From the NCBI RefSeq assembly GCF_900109035.1, contig NZ_FNYD01000005.1, positions 267,218-331,217 on the forward strand: DNA of 64,000 bases, in the 5' to 3' direction. Under the pieces are notes generated by a model, which made no database searches, had not been told where the DNA came from, and saw nothing but the letters and a program-made list of their open reading frames with translations. The stretch comes from Cribrihabitans marinus. GTDB lineage: Bacteria > Pseudomonadota > Alphaproteobacteria > Rhodobacterales > Rhodobacteraceae. Every line of letters starts with the position of its first letter. Within the stretch, counting starts at the first letter, position 1. Shown here in pieces: positions 7,044 through 15,286 of this stretch. A program made the translations under genes and the position numbers.

Positions 7044-8504
7044 ATGACAAAGTTTAGCGAACTCAACCTGAATCCCAAGGTTCTCAAGGCCGTCGAAGAA
7101 GCCGGCTATGAAACGCCCACACCGATCCAGGCGGGCGCGATTCCCCCCGCACTCGAAGGCCGCGACGTTCTGGGCATTGCCCAGACCGGCACCGGCAAGA
7201 CGGCAGGCTTCGTGCTGCCGATGATCACGCTCTTGGCCCGTGGCCGCGCCCGCGCCCGGATGCCGCGCAGCCTGGTGCTGTGTCCGACGCGCGAACTGGC
7301 CGCCCAGGTGGCCGAGAATTTCGACACCTATTCCAAGCATGTGAAGCTGACCAAGGCGCTGCTGATCGGCGGCGTCAGCTTCAAGGAACAGGACAAGCTG
7401 ATCGACAAGGGCGTCGACGTACTGATCGCCACGCCGGGCCGCCTGCTGGACCATTTCGAGCGCGGCAAGCTGCTGCTGACCGGTGTTCAGGTGATGGTGG
7501 TGGACGAAGCCGACCGGATGCTCGACATGGGCTTCATCCCGGATATCGAGCGGATCTTCTCGCTGACGCCATTCACCCGCCAGACGCTGTTCTTCTCGGC
7601 CACGATGGCGCCCGAGATCGAGCGCATCACCAACACTTTCCTGACCGCCCCCGCGCGGGTCGAGGTGGCCCGCCAGGCCACCGCCTCCGAGACCATCGAG
7701 CAGGGCGTGCTGATGTTCAAGGGTTCGCGCCGCGACCGCGAGGCCAGCGAAAAACGCAAGGTCCTGCGCGCGCTGATCGACGGCGAGGGCGACAAGTGCA
7801 AGAACGCGATCATCTTCTGCAACCGCAAGACGGATGTGGATATCGTGGCGAAATCGCTCAAGAAATACGGCTATGACGCTGCCCCAATCCACGGCGACCT
7901 GGACCAGTCGCAGCGCACGCGCACGCTGGACGGGTTCCGCGACGGCTCGCTGCGGCTGCTGATCGCGTCGGATGTGGCCGCGCGCGGCCTGGACGTGCCG
8001 GCGGTCAGCCATGTGATCAACTACGACGTGCCGGGCCATCCCGAGGATTACGTGCACCGGATCGGCCGCACCGGCCGCGCCGGGCGCGACGGCAAGGCGA
8101 TCACCATCTGCATCCCGCGCGACGAGAAGGCACTGGCGGCGGTCGAGAAGCTGATCCAGAAGGACATCCCGCGCCTCGACAACCCGTTGAAATCCGACGC
8201 CCCCGCCGAGGTGGAGGAGGTGACGGAAGCCGCCAAACCGTCCCGTCGCCGGAAATCCGGACCCAGGACCGAGGCGCCAGCCGAGCAGAAGGCCGAGACG
8301 CCACCCAAGGCTCCGGCCGAGACCGAGCAGGCCGACGCGCCCGAAAAGCAGGCCGAACCAGCGCCCGCGCGCGCCGAAAGCGGCGAGGACCGGTCGCGCG
8401 GACGCGGCAAGCGCGAGCGCGGAGAGTCCAAGAAGGTCGTCGGACTGGGCGACCACCTGCCCCGGTTCATCGCGCTGAGCTTTGACGAACGCCGGACCGG
8501 CTGA
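7044..8504 (+). CDS. DEAD-box ATP-dependent RNA helicase, RhlE type
   Basis: This enzyme unwinds RNA duplexes with ATP, in ribosome assembly or RNA decay. All core motifs are present: the Q motif region TPTPIQAGAIPP, AQTGTGKT (I), PTRELAAQ (Ia), TPGRLLDH (Ib), DEAD (II), SAT (III), IIFCNRKTDVD (IV), SDVAARGLDVP (V) and HRIGRTGR (VI). After about residue 375 the protein turns into a ~110-residue low-complexity tail rich in Glu, Ala, Pro and Arg (SRGRGKRERGE), typical of RNA-binding extensions in this group. It has 486 residues. It stands alone, with its own leader and promoter, and ends 6 bases from the convergent EamA gene. Confidence 0.9.
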   Translation: MTKFSELNLNPKVLKAVEEAGYETPTPIQAGAIPPALEGRDVLGIAQTGTGKTAGFVLPMITLLARGRARARMPRSLVLCPTRELAAQVAENFDTYSKHVKLTKALLIGGVSFKEQDKLIDKGVDVLIATPGRLLDHFERGKLLLTGVQVMVVDEADRMLDMGFIPDIERIFSLTPFTRQTLFFSATMAPEIERITNTFLTAPARVEVARQATASETIEQGVLMFKGSRRDREASEKRKVLRALIDGEGDKCKNAIIFCNRKTDVDIVAKSLKKYGYDAAPIHGDLDQSQRTRTLDGFRDGSLRLLIASDVAARGLDVPAVSHVINYDVPGHPEDYVHRIGRTGRAGRDGKAITICIPRDEKALAAVEKLIQKDIPRLDNPLKSDAPAEVEEVTEAAKPSRRRKSGPRTEAPAEQKAETPPKAPAETEQADAPEKQAEPAPARAESGEDRSRGRGKRERGESKKVVGLGDHLPRFIALSFDERRTG

Positions 8505-8510
8505 CCGCCC

Positions 8511-9413
8511 TCAGATCGCCAGCACCAGTGCCAGGATCGACAGGCCCAGCAGGGCCATGCCGCTGATCTCGCGCGCGGTGATCGTCTCGCGGAAGAACAG
8601 GATCGAGGCCAGCAGACTGAACACCAGTTCGACCTGCCCCAGCGCCTTGACATAGGCCGCGTTCTGCAAGGTGAAGGCCAGAAACCAGCAGAACGAGCCG
8701 CCCATGCTGGTCAACCCCACGAAGACACCTGTGCCGCGCGTTTGCCAGACCGCCCGAAGCTGGTCGCGGTCGCGCCAGGCCAGGTAGATCGCCATGCTGA
8801 GCAACTGGAAGCCGACCACCGCCGCCAGCGTGATCGCCGCGCGCAGCACCGGCTCGGTCTCAGCCAGTTCCAGCGATGCGCCGCGATAGGTGACCGAGGA
8901 GATGGCGAACAACACGCCCGAGGCGAGCCCCAGAAGCGACGCCGGGCCGGTCAGGTGGCGCCACCAGGCGCCGGTGACATCGGGCGTCCTGGACAGCACC
9001 AGCACCGCCAGCAACCCCAGCAGGATCGCCACCATGCCGCCCGCGCTCACCCCCTCGCCCAGGACAAGGAATCCGACGATCGCCGTCTGGATCACCTCGG
9101 TCTTCTTGAAGGTGATGCCGACCGCGAAATTGCGTTGCTTGAACAGGGCCACGACGCAGATCGTCGCGAGGATCTGCGCGGTGCCCCCGATCACCGCGAA
9201 CAGCCAGAACGTGCCGCTCAGCGCCGGCAGCGCCCGCCCGCTGAACCACAGATAAGCACCAAGGCCGGTCAGGATGAAGGGCGCGGAATAGGCGAACCGC
9301 GCGAATGTCGCCCCCGCCGGGCTCAGCCGCACGGTGCTGAGAGACTTCTGCAGCATGAACCGCACCGTCTGGAACAGCGCGGCCGCCAGGGTGACGGGGA
9401 TCCAGAGACTCAT
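8511..9413 (-). CDS. EamA/DMT family transporter
   Basis: The 300-residue inner-membrane protein has about ten hydrophobic segments in two similar halves of five, the layout of the drug/metabolite transporter (EamA) superfamily. The first half contains ARFAYSAPFILTGLGA, and the second has FRETITAREISGMALLG near the end, matching the conserved last loop and helix (FxExxTxxEIxGxxLI). Substrates for such exporters range from amino acids to nucleotide precursors and cannot be read here. The ATG at 9413 gives a complete first helix. It may form an operon with the desaturase gene upstream (21-base gap). Confidence 0.85.
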   Translation of the reverse strand: MSLWIPVTLAAALFQTVRFMLQKSLSTVRLSPAGATFARFAYSAPFILTGLGAYLWFSGRALPALSGTFWLFAVIGGTAQILATICVVALFKQRNFAVGITFKKTEVIQTAIVGFLVLGEGVSAGGMVAILLGLLAVLVLSRTPDVTGAWWRHLTGPASLLGLASGVLFAISSVTYRGASLELAETEPVLRAAITLAAVVGFQLLSMAIYLAWRDRDQLRAVWQTRGTGVFVGLTSMGGSFCWFLAFTLQNAAYVKALGQVELVFSLLASILFFRETITAREISGMALLGLSILALVLAI

Positions 9414-9434
9414 GGCGGCCGGTATGGCGCGAAT

Positions 9435-10340
9435 TCAGCGCTGCGGCCAGAGCGGATGCGGCACCGGGTCCTTTGCCCGCCACAGGTGTTGCCGGAACAG
9501 CTGCGGGTACGAGGCGATCACATAGCCCTCGTTGGCGCGACGATACCGGTCCTTGCCGCGCGCATAGAGCTCGGGCAGGCGATACCAGGGCGCGCGCGGG
9601 TGCATGTGGTGGACCACGTGCAGGTTGTTGTTGAGAAACAGCAGCGCCAGCGGGCCCCGATCCTCGACGATCACGGTGCGCCCGCGCGCCTTTTCATGGG
9701 CGCGGTGCTCGGCAAAGGTGCGGATCTTGAGCAGCGACAGGCCCAGATAGGCCGAGACGAGGTAGGCCCAGAGCGGCATCTGCGTCTGCGCCACGATCCA
9801 CAGCACCGCGACCACCCCCGGCAGGTGCAGCGCCCAGGCCAGCCAGATCTCGCGGTCGCCGCGCAGCGCCCCGCGCAGGTCGTCGTGCATGAACGCGACC
9901 TGGCCCAGGGCCGGCCCCAGCAGCATCCGGCCCAGCAACGTGTTGTTGACCCGATAGACCAGCCGCAGCCAGCCGGGCATCCGGTGCCATCTGGCCGGAT
10001 CGAGGTAATTCGACTCCGGGTCGTCATAGGGATCGGTCAGGTTGGCGTCCTGGTGATGGGCCAGATGCAGATCCCGGAACCGGTTGTAGGGGATGCACAG
10101 GTTCAGCGGCAGCGCCATCAGCGCCTCGTTCAGTGCCTGGTTCGGGAACGGGTGCCCGTGCAGGGCCTCATGCGTCAGCGAGGAATGGAAGGCCACCAGA
10201 ACCGCCGCCGCCAGCACCGCCGCGATCAGCGAAACCGGCGCGAGCCAGATCAGGACCGCCCCCCAAAAAACGTAGCAGGCCAGGATCAGGACAAACGTGC
10301 CCCATTCGGCGGATTTCGGGGTTCCGGCGGATCTAGACAT
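9435..10340 (-). CDS. fatty acid desaturase family protein
   Basis: This membrane di-iron enzyme introduces double bonds, or hydroxylates, in acyl chains or related lipids. All three histidine clusters are present: HEALHGH near residue 60, HLAHH near 90 and HVVHH near 240. They are set among four or more hydrophobic segments, as required for the diiron site. It has 301 residues. The ATG at 10340 was chosen because it overlaps the stop of the DUF2061 gene by eight bases. An in-frame start at 10376 would lie well inside that gene. Coupling to a DUF2061 protein suggests a membrane-lipid context. Carotenoid-modifying relatives exist, so the acyl substrate is inferred. Confidence 0.8.
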   Translation of the reverse strand: MSRSAGTPKSAEWGTFVLILACYVFWGAVLIWLAPVSLIAAVLAAAVLVAFHSSLTHEALHGHPFPNQALNEALMALPLNLCIPYNRFRDLHLAHHQDANLTDPYDDPESNYLDPARWHRMPGWLRLVYRVNNTLLGRMLLGPALGQVAFMHDDLRGALRGDREIWLAWALHLPGVVAVLWIVAQTQMPLWAYLVSAYLGLSLLKIRTFAEHRAHEKARGRTVIVEDRGPLALLFLNNNLHVVHHMHPRAPWYRLPELYARGKDRYRRANEGYVIASYPQLFRQHLWRAKDPVPHPLWPQR

Positions 10341-10548
10341 GCCGCCCCCAGCGGATGCCCGCCCAGACACGCTCATAGGTCAGGTACATCACGAAGCCGA
10401 GCGCCGTGTTGGCCAGCGCCATGGTCCCGCCCAACGCCGCCGACCCGGTCGCCGCAAGCCCGACCAGCGTCATGACGCCAAGACCGATCACATTCCAAAC
10501 GATCGCTTTGACAAGCGAGCGCCACCGCGTTTCCATTCCGTTACCCAT
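10333..10548 (-). CDS. DUF2061 small membrane protein
   Basis: The small (~70-residue) protein begins METRWRSLVKAIVWNVIG, the typical opening of DUF2061, followed by two hydrophobic spans (VMTLVGLAATGSAALGG and NTALGFVMYLTYERVW). The family is annotated only as membrane protein. The start is uncertain: a GTG at 10560, an ATG at 10548 and an ATG at 10536 are all in frame. The last fits the family's usual N-terminus, and none has a strong ribosome-binding site. It overlaps the desaturase gene, so the pair is probably co-translated. It is divergent from the XRE regulator, which may control it. Confidence 0.7.
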   Translation of the reverse strand: MGNGMETRWRSLVKAIVWNVIGLGVMTLVGLAATGSAALGGTMALANTALGFVMYLTYERVWAGIRWGRHV

Positions 10549-10605
10549 GTGTTGCTTCACATGATCGTTACACGAGCGCGCAGGGCGTGAGAATTCTGGA
10601 AACAG

Positions 10606-10647
10606 TTAACAAAACTTACTTGCCGTGATATTTATAACCATATGGTT
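10606..10647 (+). promoter_or_regulatory. promoter and start-codon palindrome of a likely leaderless regulator gene
   Basis: TTAACA (10606-10611) and TATTTA (10629-10634) are spaced by exactly 17 bases. The A of the XRE gene's ATG at 10642 lies eight bases after the last base of the -10 element, where transcription would be expected to begin. There is no Shine-Dalgarno sequence, so the message is probably leaderless. The start codon sits inside a perfect 12-bp palindrome, AACCATATGGTT (10636-10647), a good candidate operator for self-repression. Confidence 0.5.
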
Positions 10648-11505
10648 GAAAAAATCGACAAACGCCTGCGCGCCGCACAGTTCCGCACCCGTCTGGCCCG
10701 CGCCATGTCCGAGACCGGCACCAGCCAGAGCGCGCTGGCCCGCGCCACCGGCGTCGATCGGTCGACCGTCTCGCAACTGCTGACCGATGACGGCGCGCGT
10801 CTGCCCAATGCCCATGTGGTCGGGGCCTGTGCCTCGGCGCTGGGGGTGTCGGCGGACTGGCTGCTCAGCCTCAGCGACCGGCCCGAAAGCGCCGCCGAGC
10901 TGCTGGCCGGGTCGCTGACACTGACCGAGGCGCCGCGCGCGCTGGTGGACGAGCGGATCTTCGACTGGCACCGCGAGGCGGCGGGCTACAAGATCCGCCA
11001 CGTGCCGGCGGCCCTGCCCGACATGCTCAAGACGCGCGCGGTGCTGGAATGGGAATACACGCCGCATCTGGGACGCACGACGACCCAGGCCATCGGCGCG
11101 TCCGAGGATCGGCTGGCCTTCATGCGCGGCGCGCAATCGGACTATGAGATCGCCGTTCCGCTTTACGAACTCGACAGCTTCGCCGGCGCGACGGGCTATT
11201 ACCACGGACTGCCGGCGCAGGACCGGCTGGACCAGATCGACCACCTGCTGAGCCTGGCCGACCAGCTCTATCCGCGCCTGCGCATCTACCTGTTCGACGC
11301 CCGGCGGCTCTATGCCGCGCCGATCACCATCTTCGGGCCGCTGCTCTGCGTTCTCTATGCGGGCGGGCACTACGTGGCCTTCCGTGACCGCGACCGGATC
11401 GAGACCTTCACCACCCATTTCGACCGGCTGGTGCGCGAGGCGACCATCACCGCCCGCGCCCTGCCGGCGCATCTGCAACTGCTGCGGGACGGGGTGGTTG
11501 CGTAA
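10642..11505 (+). CDS. XRE-family transcriptional regulator with large C-terminal domain
   Basis: The 287-residue protein has an N-terminal Cro/CI-type helix-turn-helix at about residues 10-65 (TSQSALARATGVDRSTVSQLL, then ALGVSADWLLSLS). It is followed by a ~210-residue domain that I do not recognise. That domain has conserved-looking aromatic segments (LEWEYTPHLGRT, YYHGLPAQDRLDQI, LYLF-type strands), suggesting an effector-binding module. No membrane segments are seen. The start codon lies in a palindrome and appears leaderless. It is divergent from the DUF2061/desaturase operon and a candidate regulator of it. Confidence 0.8.
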   Translation: MVEKIDKRLRAAQFRTRLARAMSETGTSQSALARATGVDRSTVSQLLTDDGARLPNAHVVGACASALGVSADWLLSLSDRPESAAELLAGSLTLTEAPRALVDERIFDWHREAAGYKIRHVPAALPDMLKTRAVLEWEYTPHLGRTTTQAIGASEDRLAFMRGAQSDYEIAVPLYELDSFAGATGYYHGLPAQDRLDQIDHLLSLADQLYPRLRIYLFDARRLYAAPITIFGPLLCVLYAGGHYVAFRDRDRIETFTTHFDRLVREATITARALPAHLQLLRDGVVA

Positions 11506-11576
11506 AGGGCATCGCAACCCCGGCACCCGGCCAACGCAGCTTTCGCCTTCGGTCGCCGCGCGGATCGGTCCGGGCG

Positions 11577-12554
11577 CTAGGCTGCGTCCGGGCCCGGCCG
11601 CGTCTGCATGTCGGATATCCAGCGGGCAGTTGCCGCGGATTCTGCCTTGACCCATTCGACAAAGCGCCGCATCTGCGGGCGACGGTGTCCGGTTTCACGC
11701 TGCCAGAGCCGATAGGGACAAGGTGCCGTCAGCCCCATGCTGGCCGGGTAAGGCAGCACCAGACTGCCGGTGTCCAGATCGCCTTCGATCAGGGAAATGC
11801 CGCAGAGCAGGAAACCGACATCCTGCCGGACCGCGTCGAGCGCCATATTTGCCCGCCGGTAATAGGGGCCACGGTCGGTTCCCGAGCGGCGCATGCCGAA
11901 TTTGTCGAACCAGTCCGCAAATCCGGGGCGGTCCGGCTCGGCCCGGTGACCTTCCAGGTGCAGCAGCGGCATCCCTTCAATCTCGTGTTCCTGGTCGTAA
12001 TCGGCGATCCGTCTGAGATTGTCGGGGCTGCATACTGGAACCAGGTAGTCCGTGAACAGCGCGTCGCCGCGTTCCGCGCCGCCATATTCGACGCGGATGT
12101 CGGGCGCGCCGAGGCGCGTGGGTACATCGCCCGCACCGTTGATGCAGAACAGAATGTTCTGATGGGCCTCGCGGAACGCCGGCAACCTCGGGGCCAGCCA
12201 AAGTTCGGACCAGTCCGGGTCGGCAACGATGTGGATCTCGCTGATGCGCTGAAAGTCGAGCGTGGACGAAACCCGGTCGAGCGACTGGAATGCGGCCTGA
12301 AGATCCGGCAGCGCAGCGGCCAGTTCGGGTGTCGGCTGCAGGCCGGACCGGCCACGCACCAGAAGATCGGACCCGAGATAATCCTCGAGCGCACGGATTC
12401 TCTGGCCGACAGCCGCCGCGGTGATACCCAGTCGGCCGGCTGCGGCCTTCAGGGATCCCTCGCGGATCGCCATTTCGACCGCCTGAAGGGACTTCAGATG
12501 TGTTGTCGCCGGCATTTGCGAAAGCTTTTCTTTATGGACATCGTGTTTCTTCAT
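11577..12554 (-). CDS. LysR-family transcriptional regulator
   Basis: The ~325-residue protein has the LTTR winged helix-turn-helix at the N-terminus (HLKSLQAVEMAIREGSLKAAAGRLGITAAAVGQRIRALE). It is followed by a periplasmic-binding-protein-like effector domain (IHIVADPDWSELWLAPRLPAF, then LLHLEGHRAEPD). A start at ATG 12554 gives an unusually charged leader before the HTH. An ATG at 12512-12515 is an equally plausible start. It is divergent from a DUF4242 gene, and the 100-base gap carries AT-rich repeats that look like its binding sites. By the usual LysR arrangement it probably controls that gene and itself. The inducer is unknown. Confidence 0.9.
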   Translation of the reverse strand: MKKHDVHKEKLSQMPATTHLKSLQAVEMAIREGSLKAAAGRLGITAAAVGQRIRALEDYLGSDLLVRGRSGLQPTPELAAALPDLQAAFQSLDRVSSTLDFQRISEIHIVADPDWSELWLAPRLPAFREAHQNILFCINGAGDVPTRLGAPDIRVEYGGAERGDALFTDYLVPVCSPDNLRRIADYDQEHEIEGMPLLHLEGHRAEPDRPGFADWFDKFGMRRSGTDRGPYYRRANMALDAVRQDVGFLLCGISLIEGDLDTGSLVLPYPASMGLTAPCPYRLWQRETGHRRPQMRRFVEWVKAESAATARWISDMQTRPGPDAA

Positions 12555-12593
12555 CAACCTACAAGGAAAGCTTTACCAAGATAAAGAAAACTT
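12521..12593. promoter_or_regulatory. AT-rich operator region between LysR and DUF4242 genes
   Basis: AAAGCTTTTCTTTAT (12521-12535) is mirrored by ATAAAGAAAACTT (12581-12593) with one mismatch. A second AAAGCTTT palindrome lies at 12567-12574. This is the only AT-rich segment in the neighbourhood and overlaps the 5' end of the LysR gene, as expected for an LTTR recognition/activation site pair. The sites are inferred from symmetry only. Confidence 0.45.
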
Positions 12594-12654
12594 GCCTCGC
12601 AGATTGACAGACATCCCGGCACAGTTGTTGCACACACCAAAGGGAGGCCAAGAA

Positions 12655-12933
12655 ATGCTGAAACGGTTTGTTATCGAACGCGACATCGCGGGTATCGGTG
12701 AGTTCTCACTGACCGAGTTGTGTGCGGCCTCGCGTGCATCCAACAAGGCGCTGGCCGATATGGGGCCGAAGATCCAATGGCAACATTCCTACGTGGCGGC
12801 CGACAAGACGTTTTGCGTGTATCTCGCCGAGAACGAGGACGAGATCCGCCGCCATTCCGAACTGTCCGGCATACCGGTCGGAAAGATCACCGAAGCGCCG
12901 CAGATCATCGACCCTCTGACCGCCAACAACTAG
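12655..12933 (+). CDS. DUF4242 domain protein
   Basis: The protein has 92 residues: MLKRFVIERDIAGIGEFSL, then LADMGPKIQWQHSYVAADKTFCVYLAENEDEIRRHSELSG. This is the characteristic ferredoxin-like fold pattern of DUF4242 (some members are annotated as nickel-binding). The conserved QWxHSYV and CVY segments are intact. It is cytoplasmic, without a signal peptide. The ATG at 12655 has a strong GGGAGG nine bases upstream. An earlier in-frame start at 12592 lacks one and would fall in the operator region. It is divergently paired with a LysR regulator and followed by a 12-bp hairpin. Biochemical role unknown. Confidence 0.75.
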   Translation: MLKRFVIERDIAGIGEFSLTELCAASRASNKALADMGPKIQWQHSYVAADKTFCVYLAENEDEIRRHSELSGIPVGKITEAPQIIDPLTANN

Positions 12934-12952
12934 ACCCGGCAATCCCGGCGTC

Positions 12953-12982
12953 GTGACCGCCATGCCATCGCATGGCGGTCAC
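12953..12982 (+). terminator. 12-bp perfect hairpin after the DUF4242 gene
   Basis: GTGACCGCCATG and its complement enclose the loop CCATCG, starting 19 bases after the DUF4242 stop codon. The stem is strong, but no T-run follows. It may be a factor-dependent stop or an mRNA-protecting hairpin between convergent genes. Confidence 0.55.
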
Positions 12983-13046
12983 CGGCGATCGGGTTCGAGA
13001 CCGCGCCGGAAGCGCTCGTTCACAGGCGTGTCCCGCCTCTGTAAAG

Positions 13047-13808
13047 CTAGATTTTCGGATCGGGATTCACCGTAAACCCGTCCACGGCGATCACCTGCCC
13101 CGAAACGCGCCGCGCCGCGTCGGATGCCAGGAACACCGCCATCTCCGCGATGTCGCGGGCCTCGACGAACTGGCCCATGGCCGTGCCCGAGGCATAGCCG
13201 GCATGGACCTGGTCGCGGGTCATGCCCTTGGCTTCGGCCTCGCGCGCCAGAACGCCCTCCATCCGCGGCCCCTCGACCGCGCCGGGACAGAGCGCGTTGC
13301 AGCGCACGCCGTACGGGCCAAGCTCCATCGCCAGCGTCTTGGCCAACCCGATCACACCCCATTTCGCGGCGGCATAGGGCGCACGGTTGGGATAGCCGTA
13401 AAGCCCGGCCGTCGACGAGGTCATCAGGATCACGCCCGCGCCCTGCGCCTTCATCATCGGTGCTGCCTGTGCGGCGGAAAGGAACGCACCGTCGAGATTG
13501 ACCGCCAGGCAGCGACGCCATTCCTGCAGGTCTACATCCTCGACCCGGGCGGTCGGCCCCGGGGTGCCCGCATTTGCGCAAAGCACGTCTATCCCAGCCC
13601 AGTCGGCGCCAACCGCCCCGAACAGCGCCGCCACCGATCCGGCATCCGAGACATCGGCGCGGGTCGCCCGCCAGTCACCGGGGCATGCGGACAATGCGGC
13701 CTCATCGACATCGGCGACCCAGATCCGCGCCCCGGTGGCCGCAAACGCCTCGGCCATCGCCCGCCCGATCCCCGAGGCGCCGGCGGTAATCAGCACCCGC
13801 CGGCTCAT
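13047..13808 (-). CDS. SDR family oxidoreductase in the carnitine cluster
   Basis: The 253-residue classical SDR has TAGASGIGRAMA for nucleotide binding (residues ~8-19), NAG in mid-domain, SSTAG then the catalytic Tyr-x-x-x-Lys in PYAAAKWG, and CPGAVEGPRMEG after it. All active-site positions are intact. The ATG at 13808 overlaps the stop of the carnitine dehydrogenase gene by four bases, so it is the last gene of the cluster. In this setting it might act on D-carnitine, on acetoacetate released by CdhC (as a 3-hydroxybutyrate dehydrogenase), or on another hydroxy acid. The sequence alone does not discriminate. NAD is the likely cofactor, because Asp ends strand two (WVADVD). Confidence 0.8.
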   Translation of the reverse strand: MSRRVLITAGASGIGRAMAEAFAATGARIWVADVDEAALSACPGDWRATRADVSDAGSVAALFGAVGADWAGIDVLCANAGTPGPTARVEDVDLQEWRRCLAVNLDGAFLSAAQAAPMMKAQGAGVILMTSSTAGLYGYPNRAPYAAAKWGVIGLAKTLAMELGPYGVRCNALCPGAVEGPRMEGVLAREAEAKGMTRDQVHAGYASGTAMGQFVEARDIAEMAVFLASDAARRVSGQVIAVDGFTVNPDPKI

Positions 13809-15283
13809 GACGGGCCACGGATCGACGCGCCGGCCCCCTCGGGCAGGGGCAACCCGGCTCGCGCCTGCGCGATCCGCGCCATTGCCGCCTCGATCCGGTC
13901 GGATGGCGGGCATGGCTTGCGTGTCTCGAGGTCGACATGCAGCAGGAAATGCTCGCCCGTGGCCAGCAACCGGTCGCCCGCGTGCATCTCGTGGAACAGG
14001 TGCAGCTTCTTGCCCGACCCCAGCAACATCTGCGTGCGCACTTCGATCCGGGCCCCGGCATTCACCTCGTCCAGGTGCCGGATATGGGTCTCGGCGGTGA
14101 AATAGCTGCCGCCGCCGGCGATATACTCGGCATCGCAGCCGATCAGCTCCATGAACCGGTCGGTGGCCGCGGCAAAGGCCTCGAGGTATTTCGCCTCGTT
14201 CATGTGGCCGTTGTAGTCGGTCCAGTCGAGCGGCACCGCGCGCGCCAACGTCAGGATCGGGCGGCCGGGATCCTCCAGCGCGTCGATGTCACCGGCCAGC
14301 GGTGTGCCCGCCTTCAGCCGCCGGTCCTGGCCGTTCAGCACCGCGCCCGCGCCCCAGTCGCGCGCCTTGAGCGCGCGCATCATGCCGACCAGGTTCCCGT
14401 CCCGGATCCGCTCCAGCGCGCGGATCGAATGCTTGCCCGATTGCGCGTCCGACTGCTCCGCGATCCTGTCGACCAGATCCTCGGTGAACTCCGGCACATC
14501 CATCAGCTTGGTCCAGGGCCATTTCAGCGCCGGGCCGAACTGCGCCATGAAGTGCCGCATCCCGGCCTCACCACCGGCCACGCGATAGGTCTCGAACAGG
14601 CCCATCTGCGCCCAGCGGATGCCGAAGCCCATGCGGATCGCCTCATCGACCTCCTCGGTGGTGGCGATGCCGTCCCGGATCAGCCATAACGCCTCGCGCC
14701 AGACCGCCTCCAGGAACCGGTCGGCGATATGGGCGTCGATCTCCTTTTTCACATGCAGCGGGAACAGGCCAAGGCCGCGCAGCAGATCCTGCGCGCGGTC
14801 GATCAGCCCGGCCTGGTTGGCGCCGGTGGTCACCAGCTCGATCAGCGGCAGCAGGTAGACCGGGTTGAACGGATGCGTCACTACGATCTGGCCCGGGCGG
14901 GCGCTGCCCTGCTGCAACTCCGACGGCTTGAACCCGCTGGTGGAGGATCCCAGGATGGCACTCACATCACATGCGCCCTGTATCTCCTTGTAAACCTTCA
15001 GTTTCAGATCCAACCGCTCGGGCACGCTCTCCTGGATCCAGATCGCGTCGCGCACCGCTTCGGCCAGATCGTCATGAAAGCTCAACCGCCCCTCGGGCGG
15101 CAGCGGCGCATCGCTCAGGCCCGGCAGCGACCGGCGGGCATTGTCCAGCACCTCGCCGATCTTGCGCTGCGCCTGCGGGTCGGGATCGAACACCCGCACG
15201 TCCCAGCCGTTGAGCAGGAACCGCGCGGCCCATCCGCCACCGATCACCCCGCCGCCGACGATGGCGGCCACACGCTGCTTCAT
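13805..15283 (-). CDS. cdhA: carnitine 3-dehydrogenase fused to a hotdog thioesterase (betainyl-CoA thioesterase type)
   Basis: The 492-residue two-domain enzyme has an N-terminal half that is a 3-hydroxyacyl-CoA dehydrogenase-like fold: GGGVIGGGWAARF binds NAD, SSTSGFKPSEL and THPFNPVYLLPL carry the catalytic region, and HVKKEIDAHIADRFLEA follows. This matches L-carnitine 3-dehydrogenase, which oxidises carnitine to 3-dehydrocarnitine. From about residue 345 a 4HBT/hotdog domain begins (VPLDWTDYNGHMNEAKY). This fits the thioesterase that hydrolyses betainyl-CoA to glycine betaine, encoded separately as cdhB in Pseudomonas. The two pathway steps are joined in one polypeptide. It lies three bases after the lipocalin gene and overlaps the SDR gene. 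Confidence 0.85.
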   Translation of the reverse strand: MKQRVAAIVGGGVIGGGWAARFLLNGWDVRVFDPDPQAQRKIGEVLDNARRSLPGLSDAPLPPEGRLSFHDDLAEAVRDAIWIQESVPERLDLKLKVYKEIQGACDVSAILGSSTSGFKPSELQQGSARPGQIVVTHPFNPVYLLPLIELVTTGANQAGLIDRAQDLLRGLGLFPLHVKKEIDAHIADRFLEAVWREALWLIRDGIATTEEVDEAIRMGFGIRWAQMGLFETYRVAGGEAGMRHFMAQFGPALKWPWTKLMDVPEFTEDLVDRIAEQSDAQSGKHSIRALERIRDGNLVGMMRALKARDWGAGAVLNGQDRRLKAGTPLAGDIDALEDPGRPILTLARAVPLDWTDYNGHMNEAKYLEAFAAATDRFMELIGCDAEYIAGGGSYFTAETHIRHLDEVNAGARIEVRTQMLLGSGKKLHLFHEMHAGDRLLATGEHFLLHVDLETRKPCPPSDRIEAAMARIAQARAGLPLPEGAGASIRGPS

Positions 15284-15286
15284 CCG

